Below, one piece after another: positions 52,586 to 64,000 of a DNA stretch of 64,000 nt (position 1 is its first letter; the number at the start of each line of letters is the position of its first letter). Origin of the DNA: Lamellibrachia satsuma (Eukaryota; Annelida; Polychaeta; Sabellida; Siboglinidae); the NCBI GenBank assembly GCA_033239005.1, contig BSQZ01000030.1:644001-708000 (forward strand), in the 5' to 3' direction. A program made the translations under genes and the position numbers. Under the pieces are notes generated by a model that was given only the letters and a program-made list of their open reading frames with translations, did not search any database and had not been told where the DNA came from.

Positions 52586-53265
52586 CTGCCAGGGGTACTG
52601 TAATACTGCCACCACCCCTGGTTAGGGAGGGAGTCTGTCAGGGGTACTGTAATACTGCCACCACCCCTGGCTAGGGAGGGAGTCTGCTAGGGGTACTGTA
52701 ATACTGCCACCACCCCTGGTTAGGGAGGGAGTCTGTCAGGGGTACTGTAATACTGCCACCACCCCTGGCTAGGGAGGGAGTCTGTCAGGGGTACTGTAAT
52801 ACTGCCACCACCCCTGGTTAGGGAGGGAGTCTGCTAGGGGTACTGTAATACTGCCACCACCCCTGGCTAGGGAGGGAGTCTGCCAGGGGTACTGTAATAC
52901 TGCCACCACCCCTGGCTAGGGAGGGAGTCTGCCAGGGGTACTGTAGTACTGCCACCACCCCTGGCTAGGGAGGGAGTCTGCCAGGGGTACTGTAGTACTA
53001 CTACCACCCCTGGCTAGGGAGGGAGTCTGCCAGGGGTACTGTAGTACTGCCACCACCCCTGGCTAGGGAGGGAGTCTGCCAGGGGTACTGTAGTACTACT
53101 ACCACCCCTGGCTAGGGAGGCAGTCTGCCAGGGGTACTGTAGTACTACTACCACCCCTGGCTACGGAGGGAGTCTGCCAGGGGTACTGTAATACTGCCAC
53201 CACCCCTGGCTAGGGAGGGAGTCTGCCAGGGGTACTGTAGTACTGCCACCACCCCTGGCTAGGGT
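52586..53265. repeat. 49-bp minisatellite with internal 9-bp inverted repeat, about 14 copies
   Basis: The unit is gccaggggtactgtaatact gccaccacccctggctaggg agggagtct. The arms GCCAGGGGT and ACCCCTGGC are perfect complements in most copies, so each unit can form a hairpin. Variants tact/tgcc and aata/agta alternate. Confidence 0.97.
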
Positions 53266-54061
53266 TATCTCATAGAGAATGTGTAAAAATATGTTCTAAA
53301 AATGATGATGTAATTCCACTTTTCATTCTACATGATCTGTTCAACAACAAGAGTATCTATCCAGCTGGTCTTTAAACTGAGGTCAAACAACTATTTAATT
53401 TTGACCTTTATCTTGACGAAAGGATGAGCTATTTAATAACCACTGGTATTCATCTGCACACCTGCATCCCATAAATACAGCTTTAACCTCAAGACGTAAG
53501 TTAATATATTTCAAAAGAGCTATTCGTCAGCTTTAAATAATGTATATTATAGTAGAGCCATAAGTGGATACACATAAGTGGATATAGTTGTGTGGAGTCC
53601 CACCACAGGGCAGCACTGAGGGATGTTACCCACCAAGGGGCAGTGCTACTTGAATGTAGTCATGTGACTAGAGTTTGCCGCCCAAGTGGGGAAGCCTATA
53701 AACAGGGTTAGAAGAGAGAACTCTGGGTTTTGGTATGCCCGGTAATTTTAGTGTGCAATAGTACTCTTGGTTCTGGTAGTAGCTTGCTTCTACACTTGCT
53801 TTCTAAATTTGTGTGTGGCATCAGGATACCTTATTCAGGCTTTTTGATTATTCGATCTTCATTTTATAGTTTGCACGAATGGAATTTTATACAGTTTACA
53901 CCCAAGAGGTTTTACTCCAAATCTTGATCATGTTTCTTATTGCCGTAAATTATTTTGTTGTATAGAATTGAGGTCTTTACTCCATTTGGCTAATCCCCTT
54001 TTACCTGTGGCAGTTTCCTATTTCAAATTGTAATAGGGACCGGTACAACAATGTTATAAAG
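53266..54061. other. Unannotated stretch of the large 5' intron
   Basis: No repeat or exon recognised. Confidence 0.6.
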
Positions 54062-54345
54062 GGCTGCAGTAGCAGTGTACTTAGTAAAGTGCTGGGCTCC
54101 CAACAAGGAGAACTTGGGTTCAAATCCTCTTGAAGCTGTTTGAAATGTGTGTGGATTCATTGTGTCAGTTCATTTGTACTGCATATAGCAAAGGACATTG
54201 GTGGAATTCCACTTACACAATTACCTGGAGGTACTCTAAAACATGTTTCATTCAGCAACTGCAGCATTACCGACTATTCCCAGAGAAGTTGAGCCAGTGC
54301 TAAAATGAACAAGTCTGCCAGAATGTGTCATAAAGACAAGATAAT
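54062..54345 (+). mobile_element. tRNA-derived SINE, family 1, copy C (diverged)
   Basis: The plus-strand head has ttagtaaagtgctgggctcc and aacttgggttcaaatcct (B-box-like). The body has ttcagcaactgcagcat, cccagagaagttgagcc and aatgaacaagtctgccaga, matching copy A in order. Confidence 0.7.
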
Positions 54346-55587
54346 GTGCATACACTGGTAGCAACCGAACTGTTAGTTGACATTTTTACATGTTTTAAAG
54401 ACGAGAGGTTCCACAATAGTTCTAGCTTTCAAGCAACAAATATCTTCCAAGTGACTACACATTTTCGTAGTATTTTACAAAACACACTAGTCAATCTCTT
54501 ATCATCCAACAAATACATTTACAATTACAGATCTAAATCAAAGCATTCCCTATTCACAATTCACAACTGACCTGTGAAGGATGCACTGACCACACCTGAA
54601 GAATGTAACCGATATGTCACTCTTGCTATTAACACCACGGAATCATCATACATGTGCACACAGACTCCCAGCAAGCCGTCTGCTCGAGGCAGTGCTGGCA
54701 AGAGTGCGACGTAGCCACAAGCAACCCATCAGAAAGATGCAGCATACAGACATAGTCAGGCAGTTGTTAATAAGAAATCTATATCACATCATCCTTGTAA
54801 GTTGCACTTCTCTGGTTGCGATGACGGCTGCTGGAGACCACGGCTAGAGACCAGCCAGTCGCTAATCAGATCTGTTGAAGACCTACTATGGAATGTGATG
54901 ACTGGCTGTCAGGGGAAGTAATGAAGTTGCAATGAGCTAAGCTGCTGCATCTTCTCTGAGCTTGTGGAGGAGTCAGGAGGACAGTTGCTCACTGGTCGAG
55001 CTTCGCGTGACAGTTGAGCACAAACACAATTCATGCAAGTAGATTCATAGTTGGAGGACATTCTGTGAATGAAATACCACAGGTTGTTGAAAAGTGGGGT
55101 GATCAAAACTGAATGAAAGCAATTTCATTCACTCCACTTTGCCACACAGGGAAATGGAAACAAACCTGTCGTTGACTCACTAATTCTAGAGAAGGAAAAC
55201 TCACCATTCGTCCAACCAGCAACAATAGGTCCACAACCAATTAATGTTAAATTCCTCTATGTCGGCCTCATAAATTCCATTGAGCAATCCGACTGGTTTA
55301 CACAGCAACTAAAAATCAGACTTTTAACAAGTCGTTCTGCCAGGGGTACTGATGTAGCAAGAAACCTCTGGCGACGAGGATAAAACCTGCCAAGAGTCAA
55401 TAGAGCATGAACAACAACGACTGGACAGATAACACAGGCAAGACATGGAAATAATCAAAATCAAACTTTTCTGAACAGGTATTTACCCGAAGGAATGAGG
55501 AGTGTCAGCTTTTTGATGTATCATCAATTAATTGATACGTTGCTATTCTCTTTGTCCCTGAAGTCCAGGTTCGGCTGGTGTCAATAC

Positions 55588-55969
55588 TAGGGCTGCAACG
55601 AAACATTAAGGCATGATACGATATGTATCGCGATATTTGTGTCAAGATACGATATGTATTGCGATACATAACAATATTTTTTAACAGAACACATTTATTG
55701 GGTGCACATTTTACAGTTTAGCTTGTCTACTGAAAACATACTTTTCATGAACAAATTACAATAACTACATCATGCGGTTATACATTAGTATTGGTCGTCT
55801 CGAAACAGCTTTTAAGGGGTGTTTAGAGGTTTTTCAACAAGATGATACTTTGAATAAAAAATGCTCATGTATCATACATGTATTGCGATTCTTCTGAAAT
55901 ATATCAAGTATCGTATCGTTAAAAAAACATTGCGATACATTGATGGGTCGACGAATCACTGCAGCTCTA
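55588..55969. mobile_element. hAT-like MITE 1
   Basis: The element starts tagggctgcaacga and ends tcactgcagctcta, which are inverted relatives of one another. It is flanked by gtcaatac and gtcgataa, a 6-of-8 match consistent with an old 8-bp target duplication. The interior is rich in gatacgatatgtat and tcgtatc motifs and has no coding capacity. Confidence 0.8.
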
Positions 55970-55984
55970 GTCGATAATGGTTTG

Positions 55985-56230
55985 TTTTTTATCCTTCTCC
56001 TTCGAATTCATATCCCATTTCACTAGTCTCCACTCTGCCACCACTCTCTCCACCCCCCTCCTAATCCTACTTAATCACTCTTTAGACAGTCTCAGCCATG
56101 GTAATCCTCTTCTCTTTCTACCCTCAACTCCAAGCGCATCCACTCTCTTTACCAACCATTCCCCAGTTCTTCCACCCATATCCCTGTCCCACTTTTACCA
56201 ACTCCTCACTAGCTACATTCTCAAACAGTC
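55985..56230 (-). pseudogene. Possible LINE C-terminal fragment
   Basis: The minus-strand peptide contains RTGEWLVKRVDALGVEGRKR, RGLPWLRLSKE then, after a stop, RGVERVVAEWRL. The (V)EGRxxRGRPxxRL pattern is usual at the end of LINE ORF2. The match is short, so the call is tentative. Confidence 0.45.
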
Positions 56231-56861
56231 CTTCATACAGAAGCAGGTGAGGAGTCAGTTAAAGTGGGCCGAGGATGTGGAAATACATCCTAAAAACATC
56301 TGGCTATATAGCATAACATTATATACTTAAACATTTGTCAATTCAAAGGAAAATGCATCGTTGTTCATATTGTGCATTATGACCTGCTAGGTTGTGGTCA
56401 GTATGTTTTCATTTTCTCCTTTTCTTGTTTATTGTTATTTTAAAAAGAAACATTGCTAGAACTGTAAGTGAAAACATGAAAAGTATCTATACCAATAACC
56501 CAAGTTTGAAAGAATCTACCGGTGGATTCTTAGGTCAACAACAGCCTTCGGTTGGTGTCAATAGTGCTTTACTGCAGAGACAGAGAGATGGAAAATCTTG
56601 TAAGTGATGCCACCATGTTTGACTCCACCAAGGTCACAGCACACGCTCACAACAAATCAATGTTGCACACTGCGCACAAAATTCCATAACTACCTCTGAC
56701 AACCCATCTTCCATATTGTATGGCAGCAAACAAACAGCAAGTGATGGCTCTTTCTGAGAAACACCAATCCATCAAATAACAAAACACTAGAGTTTTTATG
56801 GCTGGACTAGGAGAAACCTGATCTTTTGTATGTGTTGTAATTTTATTTACTTATGACATGT

Positions 56862-57010
56862 CATGGATTGCAGGACAGTGATTAGAATGTTGGCCCCTCA
56901 ACTCCACCTTTCCTCAGTTGTATAAATGAGTACCAGGCTTAGCAAGCTATAAACATGTGTAGATATGTGAACAAATAGTCTTGACACAGTAAATGCAACA
57001 AGGTAGCAGG
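56862..57010 (+). mobile_element. tRNA-derived SINE, family 1, copy D (truncated)
   Basis: It shares ttgtataaatgagtaccagg and gtgaacaaatagtcttg with copy A. The head (gcaggacagtgattagaatg ttggcc) is partly preserved, the 3' half is missing. Confidence 0.6.
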
Positions 57011-58849
57011 GTAGTCGCGTTGGTGTTGGATTGAGACCGAGAGATTGAACAGGAGCATCAATGATTGACTGGGAGTGAAGGTGACTTCATTGATTACTGA
57101 ATACATGGAACACACTGCCACAACATCTAGGATTCTGTGTGGCTGATTCAGTGACCAGACAGAGGGAGATAACCGTACGACTTCGCACAGATGACCCTTG
57201 GCATTACATGTATCTCCGCCTGCACTAGAGTCAGAGCAAGCAAACTCCATGTGACAGAATGTTAGTTACACCCAATATGTTTAGAACAATTGTGTTCAGT
57301 ATACAGTGTACTTACTTCTGACACGTTTTTATTTTACAATATGTTTGTGTCACAAAATCTGAGTACTTTAAGATTTTTTTATAATTATTATATTACTGTT
57401 ATCTGGCCAATTGGTTCCTTAAAACAGTGTGTGTGGAAATAGAAAATTGGAAAAAAGATTAACAATGCAATTTACAGGGTATTGAGATCATTGTCACATA
57501 AAAGCATGCGGGTTACTGAAAAAGAACGGATAAATAAAACATTTACTGTATCATGCAATGATCCTATACATGTATAATATATTATATTGAACTAATCCAT
57601 AAGTGTACGATTCTATTGGGTATTATTTTTTAGGAAACTTTAAAGCAGGTGCTACTAGGCACCACAAAAAGTTGTAATAAGAGTAAGTTTCTAGAGTCTA
57701 GACACCACAAGATACCACAAGAGTAATCTAATGAAAGCATTCCTCTTACTGGTGCACTCTTTGCTCAGTTTCAACACAGTTACCTCTCCTGTTCTTGGAA
57801 CCAATCTTGTAACTGGCTGGTTTTGATGAAATTAGTTGCTATGAATTCCTAATATCCTTCCTATAGTGAACAAGACTGGTTCACTCATTGATTGATTGCA
57901 TGCATGCAACCATTTCTGCCTCAGTAATCACATTACTACGGGCTGCCTAGTTGTAAAGTATGTGAATGCATTCTAAGGTCACCAACGAAACTTATCAGCA
58001 AAACAACAAATGTTGTTACAAATGGTATAAAACAAACATTGTGAACCAAGTTCCTTTATACGATCTTTTAAGGAAGGTAGTTGGGTTTGAATAAGAAACA
58101 TAAATTGTGACAGAAAACCCAACTGCCTAATTAAGCATGTGCTCTGTTATGTGATGATTAATCAACATACTGATGTATCACAACTGATAATTTACAGTCT
58201 TACAAGCTACAATGCATATGAAAACAGCTGTACTGCATATTAGTAAAAATTGTATTTAACCACATTATTTTATCACTAAGTTTCATCAAATTCATTATTC
58301 TGAATTAATTAATTAATGACAAACATAAGATGGCATATGTTTATAACATAACGTCCATCACTAACATGTGGTGCCACGGCTGTGGTTGTGGTTTCATTTA
58401 ATGAGTAACTGCTCAGTGACGCACATGCCATTCAGTTTCATACTTTTTAATATTTGGTAATGTCAATATACACGCATGCACACACGCACGCACACCTAAA
58501 GTATATTATTTTGTATCCAAAATGACTTTGTGGGTATATTTTATGGGTGAGTATGTCACATGTTTTTCTTCTTTATTGTAGAAGATATGTTAACTTTAAA
58601 TGTAATGCACACGACAGACATAAAAAATAAACATGAGCCAAGACGAACAAAATCTATATATAGGAATTCTTAAGAATACAATACCTTTTGTATTTGTTTA
58701 CAAAACTAATATGTGCACAAACCTGGTCTCTACTTGGTCCTAAAACCTGCTAACTACAGCACTTGAACCATCACCAAATGCAGATGGGTGTTTTCATAAG
58801 TGCTTATATGTATTTACAGAGCAAACTTCATTAACTTCTGCCCGCTCAA
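57011..58849. other. Unannotated stretch of the large 5' intron
   Basis: AT-rich, no exon or repeat recognised. Confidence 0.6.
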
Positions 58850-58895
58850 TGACCTTTGACAAAGGTCAGAGGGTCAAAGCCGAACAAGTTGACCT
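58850..58895. promoter_or_regulatory. Cluster of nuclear-receptor half-sites
   Basis: TGACCT (58850), AGGTCA (58863), GGGTCA (58871) and TGACCT (58890) lie within 46 bases: an everted pair with 7-base spacing, a direct repeat with 2-base spacing (AGGTCA-GA-GGGTCA) and a further inverted half-site. Function is inferred from motif only. Confidence 0.35.
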
Positions 58896-60309
58896 GGAGG
58901 CAACTGTCAACCTTCGTCCGCATACTGGTCTATATCTAAATTAAGAAGCCATTTGCCAATTAGTTGCATGTCATTCCCTATCAGCAACACTTAACATTAT
59001 AAGTTTAAAGGGAAATGAAAGTCATGGTTTTGGGGCTATGCACCTGAGACTGTGCAGAATGTGTTCTAAAAGTTGGAGAATCCGGTCATTTCTCCGAATG
59101 ACTGAGGGTTGACATGTTAACCAGCGCAACTGATAAGTGCATGCGCAGTTCTATAAAATCAGGGTGACCTAGACTAAAGTGACGTATTAAGGGAGACCAG
59201 CACCTACAGACAAATATATTTTTATTTGGCGAGTGAAAATATGGCCAGAATACCGCGCTCGTGACATAGTGTTATCTAACAGTATGGTGTGGCCCGTGAA
59301 ATTAAGATGTGTGTTCAACAAGGTTTTCTACTGGAATGACATTCTTAATTGTAGTTATAAATGGCTCTACAAGTTCACCCACAACCCTGTCTTACTTTTA
59401 TTTGTTCACAAACCTGACCGAGTGTCAGGGCGGTTTATTACTAACAGGCATGATTAATTGTAGTTATAAATGGCTATGTTTTAGTAGCTCTTGTAGGTGC
59501 ATAGGCCAAAAACCAAGACTTCTGCTTCGCTTTAAAAACAATGATAAACATAAATACATGAGCAAATGTAAATGCACATTCATATCACGTGCAAATAAAA
59601 TGCCATAATTATGTAAAGATACACTTATATAATGATTGTCTTGTTTTTGTTCCACATACTCAAGTGCTGACCTTAGCTAAAGAGGAAGCAACTCTTGCCC
59701 AGTTACTCATTTCACGACTCTGCTCAACAAACACTCCAGTACTCACCAGTTAACTGACCACTCAACTATCATATGAGCACATACATCTGAACCATTTACT
59801 TCAATTTCCAAGCTGGTCAAAACTCACTGGCCTCAGTAAATGATTATATGGTGAGTTTGAAAAACTGGTTAAATTTCCAGTTAGTTTTTTTATTAAATGT
59901 GCAAACATTTCTGCTAGGCTTAGTTGTGATTATGAGATTTTACATCTTGCTGCTGTAATTGGGTTTGCATAATTCAAAGTTATATAATAGTTTAAATGGC
60001 TTATATAAATGATTGCATAACTACATAAACATATTTTGTTCAGGTGTAAAGGTAGTCTTTCTGGACAATTCGCATTGTTTCAAATATGATGCAACAGAAA
60101 ATGTATCAGTTGATTATGTACGAATACAAGGCAAGGTAAATGATGTACCAAGAAATGTGCTAATTTCCATTCTGTGTGTACGTGCGTGCGTAACAGCGTC
60201 TAACGAGCCCACCCAGTCGGACTGATTTAAAAGGCAGTTTGATGTGTACATGTGTTTTTTCCATTAACATCACTTTATTAGCTACAAAACAGTCTGTCAA
60301 TAGATCCAA
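58896..60309. other. Unannotated stretch of the large 5' intron
   Basis: Contains the direct repeat taattgtagttataaatggc at 59346 and 59455. Nothing else recognised. Confidence 0.5.
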
Positions 60310-60655
60310 AAATAATTTCCTGCTCCACCCAAGAGGACATGTCTAGAATGGGTATAAATCACTGCGGCTGGTGGATAGACAATATCCTGCCCCACCAAAG
60401 AGGACATGTCTAGAATGGGTATAAACCACTGTGGTTGGTGGATAGACAATGTCCAGCTCCATCCAAGAGGACATGTCTAGAATGGGTATAAATCACTGCG
60501 GTTGGTGGGTAGATAATATCCTGCTCCACCCAAGAGGACATGTCTAGAATGGGTATAAATCACTGTGGTTGGTGGGTAGACAATGTCCTGCTCCATCCAA
60601 GAGGACATGTCTAGAATGGGTATAAATCAATGTAGTTGGTGGGTAGACATAGGTC
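60310..60655. repeat. 67/68-bp minisatellite, five copies
   Basis: The unit is tcctgctccacccaagagga catgtctagaatgggtataa atcactgcggttggtgggta gacaata with few changes. Confidence 0.95.
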
Positions 60656-61673
60656 AGCTATGTCAGGATGTCAACAAATCCAGGTTTAGTGCAGCTGCAG
60701 TAAATATACATCATCTTACTCCAGGCCTACTTCTTCCTTGACCTTTCTAGTCTTAGCTTGTTTTATGGGCTTCTACTCCAGCAGCACTTAGTAAACACCA
60801 GGATACAGACTGGAAGGTAGGATGGTAACTGGCCTAGAAAGTAGTACAAACTGAAACACTGCTCCAATCACTGGCTATTTAATGTCAGCACAGTCTGCAG
60901 GTTATCATTAGTGTAAAAAAAATGTGACCCTCCTTATAAAGTGAAGACATATTGCATGTGTTATATAATACAAATAATACGAAAACTGCTGTAACATCCA
61001 AATCTTTGGAACCCTGAGTGCAGTGGCACATCAAGGCAAAAGGGTTTAGGCAATCTCAAAATTGGTATGCAATGTAAAAGTTATCAACAGATGCTCATGG
61101 CAATTTCCAAGCATAATTAATTATCAGAACTTTGCATGTCTTCTAACAATACTGTCCATACCTGTGTACTGTTTAGAAAATATGTTAAGCACTAAAGCAA
61201 TTGTATTGTAATTATTGCAGAATTATTTGCATGTATTGAAGAAATGAGCTCTTCACATTAATATATAGGATTACTGAATTGAATACTACCAATAAACAAA
61301 TACACATACCAGGTACTCAGGAGTCATTACTGAAGTACACATTAATGTCACTGCATGCCAGTGATGCCACATCACTTCCTTCCATGAAAAGGAAATTGTC
61401 ATGGCAACGTGGACATACAGGTTTGGCAAATAATGGAAAAAATGGGGATTAAACATTCCTTTCAGAAATACCTGTACACTTCCTGTTTATCAGAAAACAA
61501 CCACAAGGTTAACGTTAATTACAAATGCAATTACTTTAATACTACACCATTTTGTTAATTATTACATACATGGAATACAACAATGTACTGTAACTGACTT
61601 AACTGCTCAATTGTATAACCGTGAATACAGAATATATTTAACTTAAAAACATTGACATAATTAGGTAAACGTA
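60656..61673. other. Unannotated stretch of the large 5' intron
   Basis: No exon or repeat recognised. Confidence 0.6.
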
Positions 61674-62020
61674 CAGGGTTGTTTGATTTAAATCATTGAT
61701 TTAAATCGCTCCAAAAAAAATCATTGATTTATGATTTTTTTTTGCTTACGTTTTTTTAATCGTTGATTTATATGAATTTAACACAAATAATTGTTTACAA
61801 GCATCGAGATCAACTAAGTGTTGTGTGTTTTTTAATACAAAAGCACAAAGTGCGCACAATTGTGTAGCTGTATTGACACTGGATAGTCTGATAGTAAAAT
61901 ATTTTATGACATTGTGTATACCAGATTTTAAAAAATCCAATAAATAAAAAAAAATTATAAAATCTGATTTAAAAAAAATCCATTTTTTTATTTAAAAAAT
62001 CATGATTTTTTTCAACCCTG
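61674..62020. mobile_element. hAT-like MITE 2 (AT-rich)
   Basis: It starts cagggttgtttgatttaaat and ends ttttttcaaccctg, giving inverted termini CAGGGTTG. It is flanked by taaacgta and tacacata (6 of 8 bases alike), consistent with a decayed 8-bp target duplication. The subterminal parts are runs of aatcattgattta and its complement; no coding capacity. Confidence 0.82.
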
Positions 62021-63079
62021 TACACATATTAGATATTAATGTGACCAGTGAATGTAACTGGCATTAATATGTGATATTGACAAAACCAAAATAAGTAATA
62101 AATTAATGAGCATTATGTCCTCTATGCTTGAGTACTTGCAGACAATTTAGACATTACATAAAAAGCTGTTTCACTCTATAAAATGCTGCCATTAACAACT
62201 TGGATCCATTCAAGCTTAGGTTAGTTGATTTTCCAGTGTACTCAATATATATTACTATTACTATACTGAAAAAATGACTGAACAAATATACTAAAATAAC
62301 CTTTTAAAAACAGTATCAGAGCATGATAAATAAACACGAAAAAAATAAAATAAAAAGGAATGTTTTCTATAAATCAACAGTTAAGACACTGCTGGTAGTG
62401 ACAAACTTTTTGAGAGTGTATTTCAGTTTACTCCAGCTGTGCAGCACATGGGCAGGTAAACATAATAACTAGTATATTCTCATGTCCTACACATTAGCAC
62501 TGTACTGGATCATCACATAGCCTTAGGAGGTACAACTGTAACTTCTTGTAAGATATTATCCTTTCTAATCAATGTCACCTTACAACACGACATAGTAGAT
62601 TGAAACATAACAATGCTAAGTTGATGTACCAGAGATTCAAAGAGAGGTAATTGGCCTCAAGAGTCAAGATAATTACATAACATCTACAAATTTATTGGCA
62701 TACATGTCACAGGTGATACAGCAAACTTTTGAATATAATTTAAGAAATTTCTGTCAAATCGTATGTACAAATGTTTTGTTCTCAGCCACAGCCCAGGAGA
62801 CTATCACCATCACGGTTCGGATTGTGCGGGGGTCCATGTGCCCGCAGGTCCCTAAACCCACAGCCGCACCCCCAATAATTCCAAATCTGGGGGTTCTATC
62901 TAATTATTAATCCCTATCGGATAACGGCAAGTCTACGACTACATTGACTTTGTCCGTGACGTTCTCGGGCCTCGTAAAAACAATTTGTCACATGCCTTAA
63001 CATGTCGTTGATAAAAACCATCGACCAACCCAACACAAACACCTCCTCCCCACATCCCACGGGCTGTCATTTTACCCAC
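62021..63079. other. Intron stretch just downstream of the candidate distal exon
   Basis: 62780-63079 is GC-richer than the rest, typical of promoter-proximal sequence. I recognise no exon or structural RNA. Confidence 0.5.
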
Positions 63080-63215
63080 CCGCGCCGACAGCTGGTGCGA
63101 CCGGAGCTTTAGCCTTGGCTTTGCTCGATTCGGACTCGAAGACGGAGTGATTACTCCGTCGCCTCGTTTTAAATGGATTATCCTGGTCTATCCACGACTG
63201 GCAATTCGCTACCAT
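63080..63215 (-). CDS. Candidate distal first coding exon (alternative N-terminus of the SLC4 gene)
   Basis: A minus-strand open frame has its first ATG at 63215 (G at -3, G at +4) and an in-frame TAG a little upstream. It encodes 45 codons beginning MVANCQSWIDQDNPFK, then basic and serine-rich residues, then an Ala/Pro-rich end. Two donors are possible: CGG|GTGGGT ending the exon at 63080 (phase 1) and GG|GTAAAA ending it at 63076 (phase 2). Only the first joins in frame to the acceptor before 25732; the second meets a stop. The joined product would add 50 residues before the Met at 25718. The surrounding ~62.8-63.4 kb is GC-richer than the rest of the window, as expected near a promoter. 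I do not recognise the peptide. No other minus-strand gene is visible to its left, which favours assignment to the SLC4 gene, but it could belong to an unseen gene or be non-coding. Confidence 0.38.
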
Positions 63216-63622
63216 TGCAGCCGTTGTGAAAATGAGATACCGATCACCAACATCAGTACATTGCAAAACTGACTAGACAAAACAGAAATGTAAGAGCAGC
63301 TTACCTAAAATGCGTATTTCGCCCAGCTAGCTTGCCTTTCCATCGACCGCGAAGAACAGGAAATACAACCAAAACGCACTACCCACAATTCCAAACGGTG
63401 CCTTCCGCGCACGCCATTTCTAGGAACGTTTTCCTGGTTACAAATAAAAAAATCGTGTTGGCTTAATCTGCCGAGTAGTATGGACTGATTTCTAAGAACC
63501 TTTACATAAGTAATATCACAACGAAAATAAAGAAATCCATTATTGGTAAATTTACTGATCATTCATTAGGCAATAATTGACTTTGTCGTCAACAAGAAAA
63601 CGTTACAGCAGCTTTCACACGG

Positions 63623-63660
63623 TGACCTCCGACCTTTGACTTATGCTTGCGTTATATAAG
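63623..63660 (+). promoter_or_regulatory. DR1-type half-site pair next to a TATA-like box
   Basis: On the minus strand 63623-63635 reads AGGTCG-G-AGGTCA, a direct repeat with 1-base spacing (RXR/HNF4/COUP-TF-type sequence). On the plus strand TATATAAG follows at 63653-63660. The arrangement could serve a transcription start near 63685 pointing right, opposite to the SLC4 gene. Motif evidence only. Confidence 0.3.
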
Positions 63661-64000
63661 GTATTTACTTGCATGAACTTACACGATGATCCTCTTCAAC
63701 TTCCCTCAGAATTGGCTTAGTTGTTTTTATTTAGCAGTAAATGAAATTCGGGTCGCGACTACACGGTCAGAGTTGCATTAGAACAGCGTAATTTGGATAT
63801 GAGAAAGTAGGTTTACTTGTTTTCACCGTCACTGATGACAAATTGACTAGATTATCCAACGCAACGCCAACGGCAACGATTACATAATCATAATACCATA
63901 AATGCTAGAAGCGTGAATTTGCAAAAAACTATGGACATATATCTGATGAGGGCAGGCTACACACATATGAAACATTGTTGCATTTTTTTGTATAAGTTAA

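Noticed and set aside
62780..62960. Small nuclear RNA or exon in the GC-rich patch
   Set aside because: I compared it mentally with U1, U4 and U5 features and found no match; no splice sites support an exon.

Overview
This window looks like nuclear DNA from an invertebrate animal, probably marine; I cannot place the phylum. The reasons are a split metazoan membrane-transporter gene with GT-AG introns, decayed CR1/L2-like and RTE-like LINE fragments, tRNA-derived SINEs, hAT-like MITEs, AT-rich introns and a very high load of minisatellites (roughly a fifth of the window by my estimate). There are no bacterial operons, no CRISPR arrays and no functional tRNA or rRNA genes that I can support.

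The only protein-coding gene I can defend is a bicarbonate transporter of the Na+-coupled SLC4 branch (NBC/NDCBE type, like SLC4A4/7/8/10). It lies on the minus strand and is split over at least 13 exons between 25718 and 751. The reconstructed exons join in phase at every junction and give 740 codons. These cover the cytoplasmic N-terminal domain and the membrane domain up to about TM6. The rest of the membrane domain and the C-terminal tail lie beyond the left edge. One junction appears to be a GC-AG intron. A GC-richer exon near 63.1-63.2 kb can be joined in phase as an alternative, more distal first exon, which would make the first intron about 37 kb long; this is plausible but unproven.

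Layout. 1-7 kb: exons 13 to 6, compact, with a 44/42-bp minisatellite and a triplicated splice-acceptor segment. 7-13.4 kb: an intron with a LINE remnant, a long TA tract and several minisatellites. 13.4-16.7 kb: exons 5 to 2, the conserved cytoplasmic core. 16.7-25.7 kb: an intron dominated by a 26-bp array (about 71 units) and a 47-bp array (about 42 units), then smaller arrays and a 565-bp segmental duplication. 25.7 kb: exon 1 with the proximal start codon. 25.7-63.1 kb: no recognisable exon; it holds a foldback element with 158-bp inverted repeats, SINEs, LINE fragments, two hAT-like MITEs and many minisatellites. 63.1-64 kb: candidate distal first exon and promoter.

The most interesting material is in the repeats rather than in a new gene system. 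A SINE and a LINE share a 3' tail, as expected of partner elements. A 26-bp satellite is built from the 5' head of an adjacent SINE copy. Several unrelated arrays share a period of exactly 26 bp. The two largest arrays share a core containing an inverted CCAAT box.
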